Shown piece after piece: positions 44,458-56,256 of a DNA stretch of 64,000 nucleotides. The notes below the pieces were generated by a model. It did not search any database. It was not told the origin of the DNA and worked only from the letters and a program-made list of their open reading frames with translations. Location of the stretch: contig NC_084599.1 in assembly GCF_033807715.1 (NCBI RefSeq), positions 3,160,125-3,224,124 on the forward strand, written 5' to 3'. The position numbers were made by a program, and so were the translations under genes. The stretch is from Cololabis saira. Lineage: Eukaryota > Chordata > Actinopteri > Beloniformes > Belonidae. The first letter of the stretch is position 1. Each line of letters begins with the position of its first letter.

Positions 44458-46075
44458 CAGGTCATCTTCTCCCGCTTTATCCGTTACCGGGTCGTTACCT
44501 GACAGCTCTTCCGGGTGGAGTCCGAGGCGTTCCCAGGCCAGCCGAGAGACATAGTCTCTCCAGCGTGTCCTGGGTCTTCCCCGGGGTCTCCTCCCGGTGG
44601 GACATGCCTGGAACACCTCCCTAGGGAGGCGTCCAGGAGGCATCCGGTACAGATGCCCAAGCCACCTCAGCTGACTCCTCTCAATGTGGAGGAGTAGCGG
44701 CTCGACTCCGAGCTCCTCCCGGGTGACCGAACTCCTCCCCCTATCTCTAAGGGAGCGTCCAGCCACCCTGCGGAGGAAACTCATCTCGGCCGCTTGTATC
44801 CGCGATCTTGTCCTTTCGGTCACTACCCAAAGTTCATGACCATAGGTGAGGGTAGGAGCGTAGATTGACCGGTAAATCGAGAGCTTCGCCTTTCGACTCA
44901 GCTCCTTCTTCACCACAACGGTCCAGTACATCGACCGCATTACTGCGGACGCTGCACCGATCCGTCTGTCAATCTCACGCTCCATTGTTCCCTCACTCGT
45001 GAACAAGATCCCGAGATACTTGAACTCCTCCACCTGAGGCAGGACTTCTCCACCCACCCGGAGAAGGCATGCCACCCTTTTCCGGTCGAGAACCATGGCC
45101 TCGGTCTTGGAGGTGCTGATTCTCATCCCTGCCGCGTCGCACTCGGCCGCAAACCGCCCCAGCACATGCTGGAGGTCCCGGTCTGAAGAAGCCAACAGGA
45201 CAACATCATCTGCAAAAAGCAGAGATGAAATCCTGAGGTTCCCAAACCGGATCCCCTCCGGTCCCTGGCTGCGCCTAGAAATCCTGTCCATAAAAATTAT
45301 GAACAGGACCGGTGACAAAGGGCAGCCCTGCCGGAGTCCAACATGCACCAGGAACAAGTCTGACTTACTGCCGGCAATGCGAACCAGACTCCTGCTTCGA
45401 TCATACAGAGACCGGACAGCCCTTAGTAGAGGGCCCCGGACTCCATACTCACTGAGCACCCCCCACAGAATGGCACGAGGGACACGGTCAAATGCCTTCT
45501 CCAGATCCACAAAGCACATGTAGACTGGTTGGGCAAATTCCCATGAACCCTCGAGCTCCCAGCGGAGGGTATAGAGCTGGTCCAGTGTTCCACGACCGGG
45601 ACGAAAACCGCATTGTTCCTCCTGAATCCGAGGTTCGACTATCGGCCGTAATCTCCTCTCCAGTACCCTGGCGTAGACTTTCCCGGGGAGGCTGAGAAGT
45701 GTGATCCCCCTGTAGTTGGAACACACTCTCCGGTCCCCCTTTTTAAACAGAGGGACCACCACCCCGGTTTGCCACTCCAGCGGTACTGTCCCCTTCCTCC
45801 ATGCAATGTCGCAGAGGCGTGTCAACCAAGACAGCCCTACGACATCCAGAGACTTGAGGTACTCAGGGCGAATCTCATCCACCCCCGGTGCCCTGCCACC
45901 GAGGAGCTTACGAACCACCTCGGTGACCTCGGCTTGGGTGATGGATGAGCACGCCTCCAAGCCCCAACCCTCTGCTTCCTCAGTGGAAGGCATGTCAGTC
46001 GGGTTAAGGAGATCCTCAAAGTATTCCTTCCACCGTCCGACAATGTCCCCAGTCGAGGTCCACAGCTTCGAGCCG
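44458..46075 (-). pseudogene. Rex3 reverse transcriptase
   Basis: Open minus-strand frame spanning 44368-46278 whose RT-like part starts near 46075. Order of motifs: GDIVGRWKEYFEDLL, APGVDEIRPEYLK, PLFKKGDRRVCSNYRGITL, FRPGRGTLDQL, catalytic motif A CFVDLEKAFDRVPR, RQGCPLSPVLF, and the catalytic FADDVVLLAS box (about residues 355-364 of the frame), then the thumb and LTYGHELWVVTERTRS. Catalytic aspartates are intact. The C-terminus reads out of the element through the target duplication, because the usual terminal codons are lost. Upstream connection to the endonuclease is broken by a frame change. Confidence 0.92.
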
Positions 46076-46345
46076 CCGCGCCGACAATGGAGGCAGAGAA
46101 CATGGTCCACTCGGACTCGATGTCCCCCGCCTCCCCCGGGATCCGAGAGAAGCTCTCCCGGAGGTGGGAGTTGAAGATGTCCCTGACAGAGGGCTCGGCC
46201 AGACGTTCCCAACAGACCCTCACAATCCGTTTGGGTCTGCCCGGTCTGTCCAACCTCTCCCTCCGCCAGCGCATCCAACTCACCACCAGGTGGTGATCAG
46301 TTGACAGCTCAGCCCCTCTCTTCACCCGAGTGTCCAAGGACATGC
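46076..46345 (-). pseudogene. Rex3 endonuclease-RT linker, frameshifted
   Basis: A third frame (within 45837-46373) carries [19 protein letters not shown], which includes the conserved S-x-D-H-H/L end of the endonuclease, followed by VRVCWERLAEPSVRDIF and SEWTMFSASI. It joins the endonuclease frame by a single-base change near 46335 and the RT frame near 46075, where I judge several hundred bases of the usual linker to be missing. Confidence 0.8.
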
Positions 46346-47274
46346 GGCCGAAGGTCAGATGAAACGACAACAAAGTCGATCATTGACCTCCGGCCTAGGG
46401 TATCCTGGTGCCACGTGCACTGATGGACACCCTTATGCCTGAACATGGTGTTCGTGATGGACAAACTGTGACTAGCACAGAAGTCCAACAACAAAACACC
46501 GCTCGGGTTCAGATCGGGGAGGCCGTTCCTCCCAATCACGCCTCTCCAGGTATCACTGTCATTGCCCACGTGAGCGTTGAAGTCCCCCAGTAGAACAATG
46601 GAGTCCCCAGTTGGAGCACTATCAAGTACTCCTCCCAGGGACTCCAAGAAGGCCGGGTACTCCCCACTGCTGTTCGGCCCGTAGGCACAAACAACAGTGA
46701 GAGACCTTTTCCCGACCCGAAGGCGCAAGGAGGCGACCCTCTCGTTCACCGGGGTGAACTCCAACACATGGCGGCTGAGCTGGGGGGCTATAACCAAGCC
46801 CACACCAGCCCGCTGCCTCTCACCCTGGGCAACTCCAGAGTAGTGGAGGGTCCAGCCCCCTTCAAGGAGCTGGGTTCCAGAGCCCAAGCTATGTGTGGAG
46901 GTGAGCCCGACTATCTCTAGCCGGTATCTCTCAACCTCACGCACAAGCTCCGGCTCCTTCCCCCCCAGCGAGGTGACATTCCATGTCCCCACTGTGAGGG
47001 TTTTGGTCCAGGGATTGGGTCGTCGAGGCACCCCGCCACGACTGCTACCCAACCCACATTGCACCGGCCTGCCATGGTCCTTCCTGCGGGTGGTGGGCCT
47101 ACAAGAAGGCGGGCCCACGTCGCCGTTTCGGGCTGAGCCCGGCCGGGTCCCACGGGCAAAGACCCGGCCACCAGGCGCTCGCCTACGAGCCCCAACCCCA
47201 GGCCTGGCTCCAGGGCGGGGCCCCGGTGACGCCGATCCGGGCGACGTAACGGTCCTTGATTTCTTTTTCATCAT
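46309..47274 (-). pseudogene. Rex3 AP-like endonuclease
   Basis: Frame starting at 47274 with an Arg/Pro-rich leader, then [79 protein letters not shown]. These are the apurinic-endonuclease blocks of RTE elements (N, Y-G-P-N, G-D-F-N, D-F/Y). The nicking enzyme would open target DNA to prime reverse transcription. The frame breaks just before the final H-H block. Confidence 0.9.
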
Positions 47275-47433
47275 GAAAGGCTTGTGAACCGCTCTTAGTC
47301 TGGCCCGTCACCCAGGACCTGTTTGCCATGGGAGTCCCTACCAGGGGCGAAAGTGCCCCCGACAACATAGCTCCTAGGATCACTCGGGCACACAAACCCC
47401 TCCACCACAGTAAGGTGGCGGTTCAAGGAGGGG
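47275..47433 (-). other. Rex3 5' region
   Basis: Upstream leader of the element, with a second minus-strand frame (47183-47395) overlapping the start of the endonuclease frame, as a short first ORF might. No known domain in it. The element ends at 47433 against the duplicated target. Confidence 0.6.
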
Positions 47434-47440
47434 TATGTCA

Positions 47441-47625
47441 CAGGTGTCAAACTGAATCCCAGAAGGGCCGGTGTCCTGCATGTTTTAGATGTTTCAGTGC
47501 TTTAACACACCTGATTCTAATTAATGATCGTCACCAGCTTGTCATCAAAGTCTGGATAGTTCTGTTGATGACACAGCTCCTTGTATCATGGTGCAATTAA
47601 ACAGGGAAACCGGCCCTCGAGGGCC
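47441..47625. mobile_element. palindromic hAT MITE, copy 3, right end lost
   Basis: CAGGTGTCAAACTGAATCCC start is shared with the Rex3 target duplication. Ends abruptly after GGCCCTCGAGGGCC, lacking the terminal CGACACCCCTG. Confidence 0.75.
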
Positions 47626-47858
47626 TATTTAAATACATTTGCATATTTAAATGGGGGCGTGGACAGGGAGGAGTCTGGTACTCCTACATGTGCGCTCAAT
47701 TCCACGTTGATTGGGATGTACAAAGGAAATGTGCTTGGATTCATGCCTACGCACAGTTTCATACATCTGGATTTTTTTGTGCGTAGGACGTTTTCTGGAT
47801 TTAAGCGTACGCCATGTTTCAGTAGGAAATCCACGCAAGTCTTTATACATGAGGCCCC

Positions 47859-49387
47859 AGGTCTCCTCCTTAACCTGAGGAGTGTTCCCGTGGCAACCAT
47901 GTAAAAAGACCTATTTGTTATCATTAATTTTGACAAACATTCAATTTGATGAGCACATTCTCACCATGTGAGAGAATATTCACCGTCGTACAGTTGGCCA
48001 TGCTTAAAAGTTGATGCATCAGCCTGAACTTACCGGAGTCACGTACAAAAATGTGCTGCAAGAAGTGAAAGACAGAGATACTTTATATGCCTGTGCAAAC
48101 CCTGGGAGAGACAGAAACTACACATCCACATTCAGTCCTGCAGAAACCAGGGAGCACCGGTGACCTGCACTGCATCTGCTCTGCAGACAAAGTAAGACAA
48201 ACTGCAGTGCAACTGGCTGGAAAAATGGCTGGACATGCAGGGACATATTCAAAAGAATTACAATATAAAAGCAGTCCCACATATACCACGGGTTGATGTG
48301 TACTCTCATGTTTGACGCTGCTGCTGCTGTATTCAGCAAGGCAACAACCACAATCAGAATCAAGAATGTCTTCTGAAATTGAACAATTATTTTTCCTCAG
48401 TCAGTCCACATTGCAGCGTCATTCATCTGATACGGATTCAATTTTAGGAGGCGATTCATCCGAGCTCTTGTTTCTGGGCTGAAGAGAATCCCTGGGACTG
48501 CTTTGTCATCGTGTGGTTTTAGAGGTCACTGCGGAGCTCCTTAGACCTTACAATCCATCATTTTTACGTTAATTAAACTGGTAGAAGTGAAGTAGCTAAT
48601 AATTTCCAGCTCTTCATGTGTGCATCACATCAGACGTGCAAATGCCTCAATGATGCACTTAGTAGAATCTTGGTAATGATCACTCAGGTCTATGCAGCTT
48701 TCTGTACTGCTGCTATTGGATTCTACATCTCTTTGTTCCACTTAACTGTGTTTTAGAGAGAGTGAGAGCCAGAGGAGAGAGAAGAAGAGAAGGGTAAAGA
48801 AGAGAAGGGAGAGCCCATGAATGTGGGCAGATGGTAAATACTTCTCTCCTGGAGGGAACCATGTCAGACTGCAGAGTGCTGCTGCTCTCTGCATGATGAG
48901 AGCGGGCAGGCAGACGATGCATGAGTGTGAGTGTGTGTGTGTTTGTGGGTGTGTTTGTTAGTGCGTGTGCGTGTGTGTGCATGAGTGTGCAGGCAGGAGC
49001 TCTCAGTGAAAGTAGGTGAAAGGGCTTTGCTGTCAAAACAAGCCAACACAAAGCCCAGCAGAGCAGGGAAGGGCTATTTTTCCAAGGGGCGAGGTGGAGA
49101 GGCCGATCGATTTGGGTGGAGGGGGGCGGTGGGGGGCACAGAAGCAATCTGATTAACTTCTGGTAGAACGCCAGCTGTTTTGGGTTGTCTCAGCAGCCAA
49201 CTCAGATTGTGGGAAGTGAAAACCTCGGCCCCGGATTGAAGGCCGTCTTATGGGTGGACCACGTCTCGTATCCCAGAAGAATGTTCAGGCCAAACAAGGC
49301 CCATATCGTCCCAAATCCAACTTTATTTTTGAGATACTCCTCCCTTTCACAGTTTTCGCTGTTACAAGCATATCAAAGCTGGTTCAT
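47859..49387. other. no gene recognised
   Basis: Unassigned, including a GT/GC-rich stretch at 48925-48995. Frames up to 144 codons on the minus strand are not recognised. Confidence 0.4.
48925..48995. repeat. imperfect (TG)n tract
   Basis: TG runs broken by AG, GG and CG dinucleotides. Confidence 0.85.
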
Positions 49388-50304
49388 GCTACAACCAATA
49401 CTGGAGTTGAGGGGAGGGTGAGGGGGGGTGGCGTCCCCCCTGAAATAAAAACGGTCCAAATCATCCCCCCTGAAATAAAAACGGTCCAAATCATCCCCCC
49501 TGAAATAAAAACGGTCCAAATCACCCCCCCCCTGAAATAAAAACTGTCAAAATCATCCCCCCCTGAAATAAAAATGGTCCAAATCATCCCCCCCTGAAAT
49601 AAAAACGGTCCAAATCATCCCCCCTGTAAAACTGCCATCCCTCCTTTCCATCCCTTATGTCATTTCATCAATGAATGTGGTTTTACTGCTATTTCAACAT
49701 TTAGAGTCATCACCAGAAAAATAACTTATTTGACAATTTTCACCTGTTTCAAGTAAATTTTCACTTGAAATAAGTAGAAAAATCTGCCAGTGGGACAAGA
49801 TTTATCTTCTCATTACAAGCAAAAAAATCTTGTTCCACTGGCAGATTTTTCTACTTATTTTAAGTGAAAATCTACTTGAAACAGGTGAAAATTGTTGTTT
49901 TTTCCAGTGATGAGTCTTGTTTTAAGTGTAATGAGATTTTCTTACTAAAATGAGACATTTTAACTAGAAATAAGACAAATATTCTTGTTAAGATTGTGAG
50001 TTTTTGCAGTGATCCATTTTACTTATCCTGTGAAGGACAGAGTCATATTGATAAGTTCAGAAAAGTGTTTTTTATTGTTGTGTTTTGATGTATTTGATGT
50101 AAGTCCAGTGGATATTTAAAGCTTACAGAAGGCTGCATTTAACTGCTGCTATGTCATTCCTGCAGTATTTCTGCAGCTGTTTTGGTCACTGCTATTATTT
50201 GTAATATATTATATTATTTGTAATCAGCACAAATTATCTGTCCCCATATGATAAAATCCACCATCCCCCTGATTTATTTTTACAACTCGAGTACTGGCTA
50301 CAAC
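49388..50304. mobile_element. hAT-type element, copy B, with exact 8-bp TSD
   Basis: GCTACAAC at 49388-49395 and 50297-50304 flanks ends CAATACTGGAG and CTCGAGTACTG. The body matches copy A (38662-40139) in inverted orientation, without the LTR but with an expanded internal repeat at 49437-49625. Confidence 0.85.
49437..49625. repeat. 30-bp tandem repeat inside hAT-type element
   Basis: Six units of CCCTGAAATAAAAACGGTCC plus AAATCATCCC with C-run length variation. Copy A at 40050-40095 has just one such unit. Confidence 0.93.
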
Positions 50305-50540
50305 CCATTACCTCTGGGTACGCCTGGTCCTCATGGCACTTAACTGTGGCGTAGCTGGGCCATGAGCTCCAAAAATAGTCCAGAATCGGACAAAACGTTT
50401 CTTCTTTCTGAGATAAGACTTTCAGTACGACACAAGTATGAGATGCTGCTGTCACATCCACAGTCGTCTGTGCCTCTGCGGTAGCAACCCGGTGGCCGAG
50501 TCTTCTGGCCGGCCAAACTGGCTGCAGCAGTCAGAAAATA

Positions 50541-50990
50541 ATGATTATTAACGGTTTGGATCCATATGAAATCCCTACTAAAGAGTGGAGCTCGGACGAG
50601 GACTTACTGCCGCAGTTCTGCACAACCCACGTCTTCGGCTAGCTTGTTTGCGGTGTGCGCGCCTACACATCGGAGCAGTTCCGTAGTTATAAGTCGTTGG
50701 AGTCTCATGTGCAGTTCACAAATGGATGGATGGGTGCAGGAGCTTCAGATCATAAAGCCGGCAAACAGTGAGAACAAGTTAAACCATTAGCGATCTTTTC
50801 CCCACGTCTGTTATGTGTGGAGCTGCTGCAGCTACAACACAGCAACGGGTTACCATGGTTACAGAATAACGGAAAGTAAACCATTACAAGTACCGGTAGG
50901 CTAAGACAAAACGAAGAGGGAGCACGTCTGTACACAGTGCAGTGGTCTGAAGAGCAGCTAAGGTAGCATCCAACATGGCGGCTCCGCCAG
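50541..50990 (+). pseudogene. SWIM/YqaJ-type transposon gene relic
   Basis: Starts MIINGLDPYEIPTKEWSSDE...LLPQF and after a stop continues AYTSEQFRSYKSLESHVQF, NGW, then in a shifted frame GWVQELQIIKPANSEN. I associate the words S-Y-K-S-L-E-x-x-x-x-F-x-x-G-W-V with fish proteins combining a SWIM zinc finger and a YqaJ-like nuclease that are spread by mobile elements. The SWIM cysteines and nuclease part are not present here. Stops and frame shifts show it is dead. Assignment from memory, moderate to low confidence. Confidence 0.4.
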
Positions 50991-50999
50991 GTGATGACG

Positions 51000-52038
<1,039 letters not shown>

Positions 52039-52620
52039 TGGAGAGCAAAGGCCAGGAAGTGTGCGTCCGATGGAGCCACTGGTTGCAGCACACCTTCAAG
52101 GCAGATGGCTGTCAGCACTGTCCTCCAGGAACCCCGGCCTGCCGTCCAGGTCTGACTGTTTTCAGTCGGCCCTGACTGAAAAGGCATACAAGGTGGCTGC
52201 GCTTTCGGCCAAAGCGCTCAATGTCCTTTCCCTGGTCACAGCTTATCAGGCTGAGTTGTGTGAGGATTTTGCGCAGACTCAGGACCCAGCCACACGGGAG
52301 GAGATTCCAGTAATCACCGACCTGTGTCTCCCTGTCCAACGCTGTGCGGTCCAGGCCACAGGCGCTGGGGAATATGGTTCAGCAGGAACGTGCGTGGTGG
52401 CTCAACCTCACCAGCCTGTCAGACAGGGAGACGTTGGACATGATGCAATGGTGGTGTGAAGCCGAAAAGAAGGAAGATGATGCTCTCCAGCTTGACCCGC
52501 CCCCCTGCCCAGCCATGCCGGCTGGCCTAAGAAATCCCCGGCCCCGGTTGCAGCTCCGCCAGCAAAGCCCGCGCAAGCTGCCTACAACCAGGCCAAGAAA
52601 AAGAAGAGAGTGGCCTGATC
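52039..52620 (+). pseudogene. DIRS1-like gag-type ORF relic
   Basis: Begins MESKGQEVCVRWSHWLQ in one frame, shifts to ALTEKAYKVAALSAKALNVL followed by TAYQAELCEDF and ITDLC(L)PVQRCAVQATG, and shifts again to LGNMVQQERAWWLNLTSLSD. These words are those I know from the first ORF of vertebrate DIRS1 elements. At least two frameshifts. The RT half of the same element is at 53704. Confidence 0.65.
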
Positions 52621-53703
52621 ATCCCTCTCTTCATCGGTGTTGCAGCTGGAAGTTCCCCGTTCACCAGCTCCACCAGTTTGGCTTTCAAGCGTGCCTTCAG
52701 GGGCCCCCCATACCCCCATCTCCCGGTTGCCATGGTGAGCTGGGAGAAACGAACATTTGACGGCGGAGGGTTCAGCAGTAGCCCCTCCCTCATGTCCAAA
52801 AGCACACATAATCACACATGTTTCCACAAAGAAAAAATAAAGTGTGTCTCCAGGCCGAGTGCTGAGGGTGCAGCTTATGAATAAAGCCAAAAATATCAAA
52901 ATAAACAGTACGGTGGCAACACCCGCTGTCCCCCCCCGCAGGAAGCCACGGCTTTTCCTCGGGAAGGGGTTCCCGCCCGCTCCTGCTGAATTTCTGACCA
53001 TTACCACCCACACCTGCAACGTGTGTGTTCCACTCCCGCCCGCATCCGCAAAACTCTGAGAATTCATGCCGCACAATAATAGAGATGCATTGATTTTTTT
53101 TCTTCTCCCGTCCCGCAAGAGAAATGTCCCAGACAAATGTATCTGATTTAATGTTAACATGATCATTGTGGAGCTTGATGGATAATTGACAGTTCATAGG
53201 TCACCTGACAGAAAGTTAGATCCAAATCCATCATTGTCATCATCGCACAAGCTATTTCACCTTTCGCACACGCATCAATTATGTGATTGAGGTTATAGCA
53301 ACGAGAGTAGCTGTGAGTGGTTCAAATAACACTAATAAATAACATAAAATAAACAAAGTTAACGAATTGAACTAATTAATTTAACAAATGAATCACTTAG
53401 CCATTACATTGCTGTGGTCGAAGAGAATGTTGCTGACTGACTGAGGTTCCAATCCCTCGTCTCTTCCAAGATGCTCCACAGACACTAAATGCAGTTTCTC
53501 CAAATATCTGACTGGCCTTGCTTTGTCTTTGTTTTGTAAAGACCTTGTTTGAGATTCTTTTCCACGTCATTGATTTCCATATTTTCGCTAGACTACATCC
53601 CGATCCCACAGTATTTTTTATTTAGCCGCCCGCTCCCGCTCGCAGCCCGCTCCCGCTAGATTTGCGTTGGGTCACGTGGGATCCAGCGGGACCCAATCCC
53701 AAT
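52621..53703. other. insert between DIRS halves, unassigned
   Basis: The first ~150 bp may still be DIRS. From about 52800 the sequence is unlike DIRS, with GCCCGCTCCTGCTGAA near 52976 and CCGCCCGCTCCCGCTCG near 53626 as possible ends of an inserted element. Confidence 0.3.
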
Positions 53704-54012
53704 GCAGCCCTCTACAGCACAGCATCCGCATGGCCACATATCTGGACAATTGGTTGCTGCTGACACAATCGGCGCAAACGCGTATTCTCATACGACACCT
53801 ACTTGACCTAGGTTTCTTGATAAACGCGGAAAAGAGCATGCTGTCCCCGGCACAGGGCATACTCTTTCTGGGATTATGCCTGGACTCAGTGCCTTTCTCA
53901 GCTCCCCTGTAGGTGGAGCGGGTGAAAGCTTTCAGGTCATGTCTCGCACTTTTTCATCCAGGTTCAGTTCAGTTCAGATTCTGCCTTCGTTTACTAGGGC
54001 TGATGGTGTCTG

Positions 54013-54143
54013 ATGGTATTTACCAGGAGTGGGGTTTGAACACACGTGAGCATTTGCTCATTGGATCTCATTGGAGTCCAACGCCTTAACCACTCAGCCA
54101 TCCTGGTGATAAGGGATCCATCCCTTTTCATTCAGGCAAATTT
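54013..54143 (-). mobile_element. tRNA-Leu-containing insertion with 46-bp flanking repeat
   Basis: A 131-bp block containing a tRNA-Leu relic is flanked by 53967-54012 and 54144-54189, which are 46-bp direct repeats with one mismatch (both include ACTAGGGCTGATGGTGTCTG). The DIRS reading continues across if the block plus one repeat is removed. Confidence 0.8.
54021..54107 (-). pseudogene. tRNA-Leu pseudogene
   Basis: Minus strand: ACCAGGATGGCTGAGTGG ... TCCTGGTA with the class-II variable arm GAGCAAATGCTC. The anticodon loop is 11 bases (CTCCAATGAGA) instead of 7 and the T stem has a mismatch (GTGTG against CCCAC). 87 bases against the usual 83. Not expected to function. Confidence 0.85.
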
Positions 54144-54689
54144 GTTCAGTTCAGATTCTCCCTTCGTTTACTAGGGCTGATGGTGTCTGCCATTCTCGTA
54201 GTCCATCTCGGCCGTCTCCACATGAGGGAATTCCAGTTTTGGGTGGCCTCATGCCGGTTGGATCCTGTGCGTCATGGCGTGCCGGTCACACCGGGATGCG
54301 CCGGGGTGCTGCTTCACCAGCGAGTCCCGTCATTTCTGACCCACGGGTTCCCATGGGGGTCCGTCCTGTCCAGGAAGATGATCACTACGGACGCCAGCCT
54401 GACAGGTTGGGGCAGGAATTTACGAGAGCCGATCTGTGAGGGGCCACAGGAGTGTGGACCTCCAGCGGTCACACATACATTTTCTGGAACTATCAGCGGT
54501 GTTTCTTTCCCTGAAACGTTTCATTCCATCTCTCATGGGTCATCATGTCCTGGTGATGACGGACAATATGACGACGGTGGCGGACATCAACCGCCAGGGG
54601 GGATTGCGCTCCCATCGGTTGCACATGCTGGCACCCAAACTGATCCTGTGGAGCTCCTGTCGTCTCTCTCCTTGAGAATGACCCTGCTT

Positions 54690-55028
54690 CAGCACACCGT
54701 GATACAAGTTCCTGTGTCATCAACAGAGATGTGCAGACCTTGGTGACAAGCTAATGAGGACCATTAATTAGAATCAGGTGTGTTGATGCAGAGAAACATC
54801 TAAAACACGTGTTGAACTTCAGTCCTCGAGGGCCGGTGTCCTGCATGTTTTAGTTGTTTCCCTGCATCAACACACCTGATTCGAATTAACGGTCGTCACC
54901 ACCTTGTCATCAAAGTCTGGATAGATCTGTTGATGACCAAGCTCCTTGTATCACGGTTTGATAAAAAAAGGGATACACCGAAAACATGCAGGACACCGGC
55001 CCTCGAGGACTGGACTCCGACACCCCTG
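54690..55028. mobile_element. hAT MITE, one half copy plus one full copy
   Basis: 54690-54805 is a right half (GTGCAGACCTTGGTGACAAG ... GAATCAGGTGTG). 54805-55028 is a full palindrome from TCCTCGAGGGCCGGTGTCC to GACTGGACTCCGACACCCCTG. Confidence 0.75.
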
Positions 55029-55078
55029 AAAAACATGCAGGACAGGGGGTCCCGAGGACCAGGGTTGAAGACCACTGA

Positions 55079-56075
55079 ACTAGAGGTTTACTGAACACTA
55101 ACTAGAGGTTTAGTAAACACTAGGTATAGGCTTTACTAAACAGAAGTAAGGTTTTAAGTTTAGTTTTAAAGGTGGAGGTGGTGTCAGCCTCCTCCAGATT
55201 GGAAGTTGGTTCCATAGTAATGGTGCCTGATAGCAGAACGCCCGCCCTCCAAATCTAAATTTGGATACTCTAGGAACTACGAGTAAACCTGCATTCTGAG
55301 AGCGGAGAGCTCTGCCAGGAACATAAGGCACTATCAGGTCTTGCAAATAATGCGGAGCTAAGCGGTTTTGGGCTTTATATGCAAGTAATCAAATTTTAAA
55401 TTGGATTCGGAATTTTACGGTTAGCCAATGAGGCAATGCTAACACTGGAGTGTGGAGTAATCCCTTCCTAAAATGCTCTGGACCAAGAATGATAACCTCT
55501 GTTTTATCTGAATTTAGAAGCAAAAGATTTCCGGACATCCAGTCCTTGATGTCCCTAAGACATGCCTGAAGTTTAACTAACGGTTCTGTTTCATCTGGCT
55601 TTATAGATAAATAGAGCTGCATATCATCAGCATAACAATGAAAGTGTATGCCGTACGAAAGTGCAGTTATACACGAAAGTGTATAACTGAACAAGATTGG
55701 CCCTAGCACTGAACCCTGTGGAACACCATAACAGACCCTTGACTGTTCTGAAGAAACCTCATGTACATGAACAAATCCAGTGCTGTCTCTGTGCTATGAT
55801 GCATTCTGAACCCTGACTGAAAAGAAGATAATTTCTATACAAATGGTCACATGACTGACTTGCAACTACCTTTTCCAAATGGAAGATTGGAAATTGGTCT
55901 ATAATTAGCTAAGATGTCTGGGTCAAGAGAAGGTTTTTTAGGTAAATGTTTAATTACTGCAACTTTGAAAACCTGTGGTACACATCCTACGTTTAGGGAT
56001 AAGTTGATCTGGTCCAGTATTGTCCTGCCAATAAGAGAAAAAACTCATTGCTAGGTCTCCTTTGACTTGAAAACT
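55079..56075 (-). pseudogene. L2-type LINE fragment A
   Basis: Minus strand: FHCYADDMQLYLSI (RT YADD box intact), IKDWMSGNLLLLNSDKTEVIIL, then a deletion, then the C-terminus RALRSQNAGLLVVPRVSK... and LWNQLPIW...LKPYFCLVKPI. After the stop come two ~22-bp tail units (TGTTTACTAAACCTCTAG type), the motif that forms the array at 28.5 kb. The upstream end (55740-56070) is non-coding or broken RT sequence shared with fragment B. Confidence 0.85.
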
Positions 56076-56173
56076 GTTGCAATACCAAGTTGGTTGGCCC
56101 TCAGGCATGCTGGGCCTCCCAAGCAGCCTGCAATGACTGCAATGACATTGATCTAATCAAATGCACCCGTATT

Positions 56174-56256
56174 TACCAGGAGTGGGGTTTGAACCCACGT
56201 GAGCATTTGCTCATTGGATCTTAAGTCCAACACCTTAACCACTCGGCCATCCTGCC
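56174..56256 (-). pseudogene. tRNA-Leu(TAA), probably impaired
   Basis: Minus strand, 83 bases, anticodon loop CTTAAGA (TAA). The 5' acceptor strand is GGCAGGA instead of ACCAGGA, giving one G-G mismatch and one wobble against TCCTGGT. D-stem GGC has become GGT. May be transcribed (A and B boxes present) but unlikely to fold well. 211 bp from the intact copy. Confidence 0.8.

Larger units (their letters stand above)
44446..47445 (-). mobile_element. Rex3: Rex3 (RTE-clade) LINE, nearly complete
   Basis: TATGTCACAGGT at 44446-44457 and 47434-47445 is an exact 12-bp target-site duplication, placing the element at 44458-47433 (2,976 bp). CGGTGACAAAGGGCAGCCCTG-class sequence at 45310-45330 and ACCACCACCCCGGTTTGCCA at 45755-45774 match the published Rex3 survey primers (second with one mismatch), giving a 465-bp amplicon. 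The 3' end, GATGACCTG, is a short form of the usual tandem GATG-type tail. Frameshifts and a deletion between endonuclease and RT make it inactive. It inserted at the edge of a hAT MITE inside a Harbinger relic. Confidence 0.93.
43759..47858 (+). mobile_element. Harbinger relic hosting Rex3 and a hAT MITE
   Basis: Inverted ends GGGGCCTCATGTACAAAG and CTTTATACATGAGGCCCC. The interior includes decayed Harbinger transposase (44091-44280) in plus orientation. The Rex3 insertion (44446-47445) and a hAT MITE (47441-47625) account for most of the length. Without them the relic is about 0.9 kb. Confidence 0.75.
53704..54685 (+). pseudogene. DIRS1-like reverse transcriptase-RNase H relic
   Basis: MATYLDNWLLLTQSAQT matches the DIRS catalytic Y-L-D-D-W box but has Asn for the second Asp. 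Then GFLINAEKSMLSPAQG and FLGLCLDSV, a stop, VERVKAFRSCLALFHPG and FCLRLLGLM. After an inserted tRNA-like block the RNase H part follows: ITTDASLTGWG, then (other frame) HFLELSAVFLSLKRF, HHVLVMTDNMTTVADINRQGG and LHMLAPKLILWSS. The tyrosine recombinase that DIRS elements use to integrate is not present. Inactive. Confidence 0.85.

Noticed and set aside
45095..46296. Plus-strand frames of 60-150 codons over Rex3
   Set aside because: Antisense shadows of the RT and endonuclease frames.
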